This document shows positions 43,401 through 48,274 of a DNA stretch of 48,274 nt, piece after piece. The position numbers and the translations under genes were made by a program. The DNA is from Tubiluchus corallicola (taxonomy: Eukaryota; Priapulida; Priapulimorpha; Priapulimorphida; Tubiluchidae): assembly GCA_030141605.1 (NCBI GenBank), contig JAQGDQ010001307.1, positions 1 through 48,274 of the forward strand, read 5' to 3'. Every line of letters starts with the position of its first letter. Position 1 is the stretch's first letter. The notes beneath the pieces were generated by a model. The model had not been told where the DNA came from. It saw only the letters and a list, made by a program, of their open reading frames with translations, and did no database searches.

Positions 43401-44755
43401 CTTGTCAGATCCTCAATACTCAAGAAATTTTCAGATGTTGGGTGAAGTGCTGATACGGAGAATTTCAGGAACAAGTGAACAAAATCGCGCCTCGATTTCT
43501 GCTACGATTCTATCGACACATGGCAGCATGATATTTCGATGAAGGTCTACATTATCACCCAAGACGGTATTTGCAAATCCAATGTTTGCAGTGACAAAAA
43601 AAATCGTGTAAGCCTGTCCTCGGTTTATTCTGCCGTTTGTGATCAGTGGTTAGTTCGACATCAAGGTCACTGATTCAATGTTTGCATTGTTTTCGCTCTA
43701 TTATTTCACTTGTTCACTATTATAACACACTGCTGAACGAAGCTCCAGTGCTAACTGAGCCGTTTTGTTAACTAACAGTCTTTTGTGCAAAGACGCTAAT
43801 GCTACTCAACGAGCTGCTTTGTTAACTGTTCCTGCCTGCCTCCTGAATAGATTACATGCAAACAAATTAACTACATCTTGACTTTGAGGTAAACACATCT
43901 GGTCAGGCACGTATTAACAGGCAGAATAATTTAACTCGGTGACAAACTTTAATGATAAAAAATATTACTGGGCTACTGCAAAAAAAATTGTTTGTTTTAT
44001 TTGGCAGGGGGGCGCAAATTTTGACAGGGGGGCCCTTCGCCCCCCCCCCCCCCTAGTTCCGCTCCTGGCCTTAGTTGTTTTTGTAATTGTGTTGCTTTTG
44101 GATGTTATAGGAATGTAGATTTCTCTTAATGCAACATCCAAATGGTTGTAAATGAGTGTTTGCATGCACAGTTAAAGTTGTGTTATTTAAGTATTCTATT
44201 TTTCAGTAACTATCTGTGTATGCGTGCTTGTGCTTGTGTGTGTGCATGTGTATTTTTGTGTGCGTGCACATTATGATTGATGATATTTTGACGTTGAATA
44301 ATTTGTTGTTTAAATATTGTATGCAATGTATTTAGCAGCTTCCATGTATATGCAGAAACGTTTAAATATTGTTGTTTTGTGTTTGATTCTTTTTAGTGCT
44401 CTTCTTCTTAGTACAAATGCAGACTAATATTTTACACTTTTTTGTAGGAAGAAATAAAGAACCAATGCATGACGAGCGATTTCGTGGGAATGGCTATGAC
44501 AAAATGCAGCATTTTGTAGAGATGTGCTTTCAAGATTTTGAGTTTCATGTGCTTGATAATACATTTCTTGTTCACAAAGGAATCTGGCCAGACAAGACTA
44601 CTTACTATCTTAAGTATAATAAAACAATTAATGAAAACAAACCAATCTATAATCGATTTATGCAGGAAATGATTGTGAGTTACAAGTCGACAGGACTCCA
44701 AAACCGCTGCACAGTACCATCAAACAAAACAAGAAGAGGCCACTCTGTAAAGTAA
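32239..44755 (+). CDS. GT49 glycosyltransferase (B4GAT1-like), gene C, three exons
   Basis: Predicted type II Golgi membrane enzyme of the Glyco_transf_49 family. Exons: 32239-33141, 41938-42064 and 44448-44755, giving 445 residues; phases (0, then 1) match gene A. The start is the ATG at 32239, followed by a hydrophobic anchor at about residues 19-40. The catalytic part has FDGPISAALYTPGD (136-148), RYGTYPINVGRNAAR (211-225) and the metal-binding DVE at 237-239 in YVLLLDVELKP. Exon 2 ends WEPVYI, exon 3 starts GRNKEPMHDERFRGNGYDK and has DFEFHVLDNTFLVHKG. The reading frame is intact throughout, so this is the best candidate for a working GT49 enzyme here. Intron 1 (8.8 kb) carries a Polinton-like fossil and intron 2 a hAT remnant. 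Acceptor sugar is unknown. Confidence 0.92.
33192..33213. repeat. (TC)n microsatellite
   Basis: Short CTCTCT run just inside intron 1 of gene C. Confidence 0.9.
33778..33838. repeat. Left terminal inverted repeat of the Polinton-like fossil
   Basis: TAGTAGGGGTAATGTTACGA begins it and GGGGTGCCCGAC ends it. About 61 bases match 41142-41203 in inverted form, with a few substitutions and one indel. Confidence 0.9.
33839..34660. other. Left subterminal region of the Polinton-like fossil
   Basis: No coding remnant is recognised. It contains CCCTAAC-like words (33892-33990), CAAATAATG-type repeats and a (GA)n run at about 34376-34406. Confidence 0.55.
34661..34885 (+). pseudogene. Integrase C-terminal chromo-like remnant (Polinton type)
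   Basis: VYRVERLLQTKGRGKPE in one frame and LFMKWPGYPFFTSCWL in another together resemble a chromo-like fold (x-Y-x-VE-x-IL, then VKW-x-GYP-x-x-x-x-SW), as found at the end of Polinton integrases. A frame change lies between the two parts. The catalytic core expected upstream is missing. Confidence 0.6.
34888..35532 (+). pseudogene. Polinton-type conserved structural-protein remnant
   Basis: It begins GDWEVGLTKIVYPRSFYN, a signature I associate with an uncharacterised protein encoded beside the capsid genes in Polinton/adintovirus-like elements. A stop at 35104-35106 and later stops interrupt it. The end reads IYYLYVNRSRAKGLKVYVCD and then DDTGRKVDF, fitting the C-terminal part of the same protein. 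Its role in the particle is not established. Confidence 0.6.
35540..36057 (+). pseudogene. Basic minor capsid-like protein remnant
   Basis: A fragment rich in Ala and Lys (KDAAKTTAKQVAASLKDAL) is followed, in another frame, by an Arg/Lys-rich tail (KSVRRRSRTGMKKERRRKVV) ending in DIFWRAW. Placement directly before the capsid gene and this composition fit the small basic protein of Polinton-like elements, compared by others with adenoviral core or minor capsid proteins. Assignment rests on position and composition. Confidence 0.5.
36058..36965 (+). pseudogene. Double jelly-roll major capsid-like protein remnant
   Basis: It starts at ATG 36079-type methionines within an open frame from 36058 and reads INFHVVGSLEEYLNC, then VGPVNLPATSMFSDCEVILG and YGYRVYLQTLLQF, as in the capsid-like proteins of Polintons present in many animal genomes. 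After a stop at 36376-36378 the similarity resumes in other frames: VYNFRHFNINQVSV, a TAG at 36638-36640, then PHRTFHPDLERGKVAHEF and a late FAFNLSPDQ. A central portion is missing, so the gene is both truncated and frameshifted. Confidence 0.82.
37050..37545 (+). pseudogene. Adenain-type cysteine protease remnant
   Basis: FRGVYSASELL, then SFVVNTQMDN and CSHLVALYVSN with the catalytic His near 37256, then ECFDSY with the acidic residue. A TGA follows at 37313-37315. Further on, DFQWPIQP, a TAG, and CGAYALWF place the oxyanion Gln and the catalytic Cys (near 37414). The His - acid - Gln - Cys order is that of adenovirus-type and Ulp1-like proteases; in Polintons this protease is thought to mature the capsid. 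At least three stops break it. Confidence 0.78.
37600..37760. terminator. Repeated AATAAA-rich block between convergent Polinton genes
   Basis: AGAATGTATGCTAATAAATAA-like units recur about three times, each with AATAAA. This is a plausible polyadenylation region for the + strand capsid/protease genes. Confidence 0.5.
37854..40374 (-). pseudogene. Protein-primed type B DNA polymerase remnant
   Basis: Read on -, it runs from high to low coordinates. About 40004-39645 has RIEFPASPIPAAKMFEKNN and later HYLPNLDCLL, matching the N-terminal part of Polinton polymerases. About 39152-38892 has HNFCSYHSHFIMQHG, the exonuclease HN-x-x-x-YD-x-H-type motif. About 38905-38711 has SNGAICYEYISHPSRLEEDR and LPAKEHF. 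The last piece has KDLFKLFNNSLYGKTLENF, motif B (K-x-x-x-NSxYG). No YxDTD motif C follows, so the polymerase is cut off after motif B. Many stops separate the blocks. Confidence 0.85.
40549..40568. repeat. (CA)n microsatellite
   Basis: Short CACACA run upstream of the polymerase remnant. Confidence 0.95.
40750..40938 (-). CDS. Short ORF near the right end of the Polinton-like fossil
   Basis: 62 codons (MTAGEPSTSRDVTTVALAQ...) on the same strand as, and upstream of, the polymerase remnant. No motif is recognised. It could be the first part of the polymerase gene or an accessory gene. Confidence 0.25.
   Translation of the reverse strand: MTAGEPSTSRDVTTVALAQVEAASVPMQHSHIGGRSVDSDNGIYTDDVHDELSTLRRNAGPP
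41142..41203. repeat. Right terminal inverted repeat of the Polinton-like fossil
   Basis: Starts GTCGGGCACCCCT and ends TAACATTATCCCTACTA. Inverted match to 33778-33838. Confidence 0.9.
41204..41937. other. Remainder of gene C intron 1
   Basis: AT-rich intronic sequence. No further coding remnant is seen. Confidence 0.6.
41938..42064 (+). CDS. GT49 gene C exon 2
   Basis: Acceptor ATTTTCAG, donor GTAAAA. It encodes 42 codons: NTCEACHSIPHYNRWLKS, then EFYITKWMPLVWEPVYI. This aligns with gene A exon 17283-17151 (FYITKWIPSTWEPVYIG) and has the same phases. It is too short to stand out as an ORF. Confidence 0.93.
42821..44067. mobile_element. hAT-family DNA transposon remnant in intron 2 of gene C
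   Basis: Ends CAGGGGCGGAACTAG (42821-42835) and CTAGTTCCGCTCCTG (44053-44067) are inverted repeats with one mismatch. A G-run and a C-run lie just inside the two ends. The total is about 1.25 kb, so most of the transposase has been deleted. CTAAGG and CCTTAG outside the two ends continue the inversion with a one-base offset, and I do not see an 8-bp direct target duplication. Confidence 0.85.
43040..43590 (-). pseudogene. hAT transposase C-terminal dimerisation region remnant
   Basis: On -, it ends with IGVTIPVTSCSCERCFSVLR and RTMREERLNHLAVIHIER, the conserved C-terminal dimerisation domain of hAT transposases, of the type related to ZMYM-like proteins. Upstream, near 43590-43450 in another frame, NIMLPCVDRIVAEIEARF fits the preceding part, so a frameshift separates them. 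The zinc finger and the RNase H-like catalytic domain are absent. Confidence 0.88.
44448..44755 (+). CDS. GT49 gene C exon 3 (last)
   Basis: Acceptor TTTTTGTAG at 44439-44447. It encodes GRNKEPMHDERFRGNGYDK with the first base of the Gly codon from exon 2, then DFEFHVLDNTFLVHKGIW and a basic tail ending at TAA 44753-44755. Exactly 308 bases, like the last exons of genes A and B. Confidence 0.94.
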
Positions 44756-44834
44756 TCAATATTGGTTTCATGGTGTTAAACAAGAAAGAAGTCGGATAAT
44801 TTATTAGTTCTTGTCATACTATAAACTATATTTA

Positions 44835-44932
44835 TCTTGTCTTGTTTACTGTAAGTCTTGTGCTGCACCTTAGTGAGATTACAACGAATATTTAATAATC
44901 TTGTGTCATCTCTAAACAATTTGACTTGAAAA
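44835..44932. repeat. Left arm of an inverted repeat that runs off the window
   Basis: These 98 bases are the exact reverse complement of 48177-48274. The outward direction of the match leads toward gene C exon 3, so the copy outside the window may include an inverted exon 3. Confidence 0.95.
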
Positions 44933-44934
44933 AG

Positions 44935-45270
44935 AACAGAAGACTTCCAGTAGGACAGTGGACTTCAGAGAAGACAGGCAACATCCTAAATGACAGAAGT
45001 CTTCCTAGAAGACAAAGGTCTTCCTATATGACAGTGGATTTCCTCGATGAAAGAGAACTTCCAAGAGGACAAAAGATTTCCTCGATGACAGAGGACTGCC
45101 TAGAAGACAAAGGTCTTCCTAAAGCACAACTTGGAAGATTGAAGACAGAAGACTTCCTAAAGGATTTCACAAGAGATAGAAGACCTCCATGAGGACAGAA
45201 GACACGAAAAAGAACAGAAGACTTCCAGTAGGACAGAGGACTTTCAAGAACACAGACAATTTCCATTCTT
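44935..45270. repeat. Minisatellite array, GACTTCC orientation
   Basis: Same ~19-bp family as at 12.8-13.7 kb, e.g. AGAAGACTTCCAGTAGGACA. It flips orientation near 45280. Confidence 0.92.
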
Positions 45271-45289
45271 CCATTCCAACTTCCTAGAA

Positions 45290-45835
45290 GGACTCCCTCT
45301 AAGGAGACTTCTGTTATCTGGGAAGTCCGATGTCCTCTTGGAAGTCCTCTGTCATCTAGCAAGTCCTTTGTCCTGTTGGAAGTGTTCAATCATCTAGGAA
45401 GACCTTTGCCTTCTAGGAGGTCCTCCATCCTCTAGGAATTCCTCTAAAAAGTCCTCTAGGAAGACTACTGTCATCTGGGAAGTCCTCTGTCCTACTTGAA
45501 GTCTTCTATCCTCTAGGTAGTCCTCTAGTAAGAAATTTGTCTTCTAGGCAGTCCTGCATCCTTTTGGAATTCCTCTGTCCTTTTGGATATCTTCAATCCT
45601 CAAAGAAGTCCTCAAGGAAAACTTCTGTCCTCTTGGAAGTCTCTGCCCTTTTGGAAGTCATCTGTCATCTAGTAAATCCTACATGAAGTCTTCTGTTTTC
45701 CTGGAAGTCCTATGCCTTTTTGGAATCCTTTTATCTTCCAGGAAGTGATCTAGGAAGACATTTTTCTTCAGGGAAATTCTGTCCCCTTTTGGAATTCCTC
45801 TGTCTTCTTGGAAGTCCTCTAGGTAAGTAGTTTAG
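45290..45835. repeat. Minisatellite array, GGAAGTCCTCTGTCC orientation
   Basis: Opposite orientation to the preceding array. Units such as GGAAGTCCTCTGTCATCTAG recur to 45835, where the palindrome's unique sequence begins. Confidence 0.92.
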
Positions 45836-46134
45836 ATTGCACTGACGCATTTGCCTTCAGCAGTGTAAGTTTTTATTAACTAACACTGATTGATTATCTC
45901 TGTAAAGTTTTTTTTTATCAGTGATTATCAATGTTTTTATTGGCAAATATATATATATATATATATATAATAATCTTTATTTGCCAATAAAAACATTGAT
46001 AATCACTGATAAAAAAACTTTACAGAGATAATCAATCAGTGTTAGTTAATAAAAACTTACACTGCTGAAGGCAAATGCGTCAGTGCAATCTAAACTACTT
46101 ACCTAGAGGACTTCCAAGAAGACAGAGGAATTCC
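45791..46134. repeat. Near-perfect palindrome around an (AT)n centre
   Basis: The arms 45791-45948 and 45979-46134 match over their whole length except for a T/A-run difference of two. The centre is (AT)n plus TAATCTT. Each arm runs from minisatellite (GGAATTCCTCTGTC) into unique sequence ending TTTTTATTGGCAAAT. A third, partial copy of the inner part (ATTTGCCAATAAAAACATTG to TGATAAAAAA) lies at about 46166-46219. Confidence 0.95.
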
Positions 46135-46219
46135 AATATATATATATATTATATATATATATATAAATATAATAATCTTTATTTGCCAATAAAAACATTG
46201 ATAATCACTGATAAAAAAA

Positions 46220-47650
46220 ATATATATATATTTGTCCTTTTAGAAGTCTTCTGTCATCTGGATGTCGTCTGTCCTACTGGAAGTCCTCTGGAAGTCTTCT
46301 ATCCTCTACATGGTCTTCTAAGAAGACATTTGTCTTCTAGGAACTCCTGAGTCCTTTTGGAAGTCTTCTGTCTCGTAGGAAGTTCTCTAGGAAGGCATTT
46401 GTCTTCTAGGAAGTCCTCCATCCTCTAGGAAGCCCTTTAAAAGTGCTCTATGAAGATCTCTGTTCTATTTGAAGTCTTCTGTCCTCCAGCAAGTCATCTA
46501 GGAAGACATTTGTCTTCTAGGCAGTCCTCTGTCGTTTTGGAAAATCTCTGTAATCCTGTAAGTCCTCTGCCTTTCTGGAAGTCAGCTGGGAAGACCTTTG
46601 GCTTCTAGGATATCCTCTGGCATCTAGGAAGACCACTAAGAGGTCCTCTGTCCTATTGGAAGTGTTCAATACTCTAGGAAGAACTTTGTCTTCTAGGAAG
46701 TCCTCCATCCTCTAGGAAGTCCTTTAAAAAGTGCTCTATGAAGATCTCTGTTCTATTTGAAGTCTTCTGTCCTCCAGCAAGTCACCTAGGAAGACATTTG
46801 TCTTCTATTCCGTCCTCTGACCTTTTTGAGTACCTCTGTAATCTTGGAAATCCTCTGTCCTTTTTGAAGTCTTCTGGGAAAACGTTTGGCTTCTAGGAAG
46901 TCCTCTGTCTTTCTGGAAGTCAGTTGGCAAGACATTTGGCTTTTAGGATGTCCTCTGGCATCTAGGAAAACCTATAGGAGGTCCTCTGTCCTATGGGAAG
47001 TGTTCAGTCCTCCAAGAAGAACTTTATCTTCTAGGAGGTCCTCCATCCTCTAGGAAATCCTCAAAAAAGTCCTCTAGGGAGACTTCTGTTATCTGGGAAG
47101 ACCTTTGTCCTATTGGAAGTGTTCAGTCCTCTGGGAAGACCTCTAGAATTTGTCTAAAGAGTCCTCTAGAGCGTATTCTGTAATCTAGGAAGTCCTCTGT
47201 CCTACTGGAAGTGTTCAATCCTCTAGGTAGTCCTCTAGTAAGAAATCTGTCTTCTAGGCAGTACTGCATCCTTTTGGAATACCACTGTCCTCTAAAATGT
47301 TATCTAGGAAGACATTTGTCTTCTAGGCAGTCCTCTGTCTTTCTGGAATTCAGCTGGGAACACATGTGGCTTTTAGGATGTCCCGTGGCATCTAGGAAGA
47401 CCTCTAGGAGGTCCTCTGTCCTATTGGAAGTGTTCAGTCCTCTAAGAAGAACTTTGCCTTCCAGGAGGTCCTCCATTATCTAGGAAGTCCACAAAAAAGT
47501 CCTCTAGGGAGACTTCTGTCATCTAGTAAGTCCTCTGTCCTACTGAAAGTGTTCAATCCTCTAGGAAGACCTTTGTCTCCATGGAGGTCCTCCATCCTAG
47601 AAAATCCTCTATGAAGTCTTCTGTTTTACTGGAAGTCCTCTGCCCTTGTG
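46220..47650. repeat. Minisatellite array, GGAAGTCCTCTGTCC orientation, about 1.4 kb
   Basis: Long run of degenerate ~19-bp units with higher-order repeats. For instance, blocks near 46380-46520 and 46690-46800 share GAAGATCTCTGTTCTATTTG and the following sequence. Open frames across it are repeat translation and I do not call them genes. Confidence 0.93.
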
Positions 47651-48176
47651 TCGCAATAAAATATTACCAAATGACTGCTGACATTCTCTTCAGTACTTAA
47701 GCAATCAATAACTCCATCTCACAAGGTTCTTTTTCTGATATATTAAAACTAACTGACAAAAAATATATTACAAAATTACGCAGATGTTCCTTTAAATTGT
47801 AGGCATATTATCGTTGCTCTACCACTTTGCAAAATATTCTAGACTTTCCAACTTTTTTACCAACTACAACATCTTATGCTCATACAGAATTGTTTTCAGT
47901 AAAAACTATATAGCAATACTTGCTACAGAAGAAATAATAAATTCTGTTCGTTCTAAAAAAATAATAACATGTTGCATATTACGTAGCCTTGAAGGCATTT
48001 GATACAGTGAAGCATCAGATATAATTAAACATACTTGAACATTACGACATTAGAGGATCATCACTGCATAAATATTTCACGTTCGAATATCACAACTATA
48101 AAACGCCGAGTTTTTCAAAGGTCTTCATCACGGACCTTTTTCTTAATTTACAACAGTGTTTGCCTAGCTGTTCTGA
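47651..48176. other. Stretch without a recognisable gene
   Basis: AT-rich unique sequence between the minisatellite and the terminal inverted arm. Only short open frames. Confidence 0.6.
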
Positions 48177-48274
48177 TTTTCAAGTCAAATTGTTTAGAGA
48201 TGACACAAGATTATTAAATATTCGTTGTAATCTCACTAAGGTGCAGCACAAGACTTACAGTAAACAAGACAAGA
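48177..48274. repeat. Right arm of the inverted repeat, cut by the window edge
   Basis: Exact reverse complement of 44835-44932, still matching at the last base, so the true arm is longer. Confidence 0.95.

Noticed and set aside
44926-45389. Long open frames across the minisatellite (TEDFLEDKGLPRRQRSS-like repeats)
   Set aside because: The unit happens to lack stops in some frames. The same protein-like repeat appears in several frames and both strands, with no conserved start, so it is repeat translation.

Overview
The window is AT-rich genomic DNA of an invertebrate animal. Genes are interrupted by GT-AG introns, there is an L-type-like voltage-gated calcium channel and a group of Golgi-type glycosyltransferases, and the space between is filled with microsatellites, minisatellites, inverted duplications and decayed transposons. 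I cannot name the phylum. Nothing suggests a prokaryote: no operons, no ribosome binding sites, no CRISPR array.

Layout. (1) 176-7056, + strand: ten exons of a Cav alpha-1 subunit, from the domain I pore through S6, the beta-subunit binding site and all of domain II, to a stop codon in the II-III linker. The stop lies 5 bases before (2) a 3.4-kb inverted duplication (7061-8624 / 8929-10510) whose arms each carry a disabled rhodopsin-class GPCR fragment. (3) 10.6-11.8 kb holds a decayed unit rich in TTTGTGGAC-like words, a perfect hairpin and a long (AAT)n tract. (4) 12351-15773 is a second, nearly identical inverted duplication with a ~19-bp minisatellite and an unrecognised helical ORF. (5) 16.5-25 kb is a glycosyltransferase cluster: a GT49 (B4GAT1-like) gene on -, a single-exon GT8 (GXYLT-like) gene on +, and a truncated segmental copy of the GT49 gene on - that has lost a splice acceptor. 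(6) 25852-29745 is a decayed Ty3/gypsy-type retroelement that starts at the protease active site. (7) 32239-44755, + strand: a second GT49 gene of three exons. Its 8.8-kb intron 1 holds a Polinton/Maverick-type (adintovirus-like) fossil with terminal inverted repeats, capsid and protease remnants on + and protein-primed DNA polymerase B remnants on -. Its intron 2 holds a hAT remnant. (8) 44.9-47.65 kb is a large array of the same minisatellite as in region 4, with orientation flips and a ~157-bp palindrome. The last 98 bases are an exact inverted copy of 44835-44932, so a third large inverted duplication runs off the end.

How it fits together. The calcium channel is unrelated to the rest. 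The GT8 and GT49 genes are plausible partners: in the animal enzyme LARGE a GT8 xylosyltransferase and a GT49 glucuronyltransferase are fused in one protein, and here the two families sit as separate neighbouring genes. The best candidates for something not yet described are this split cluster, the Polinton fossil inside a host intron, and the repeated pairing of inverted duplications with one minisatellite family.
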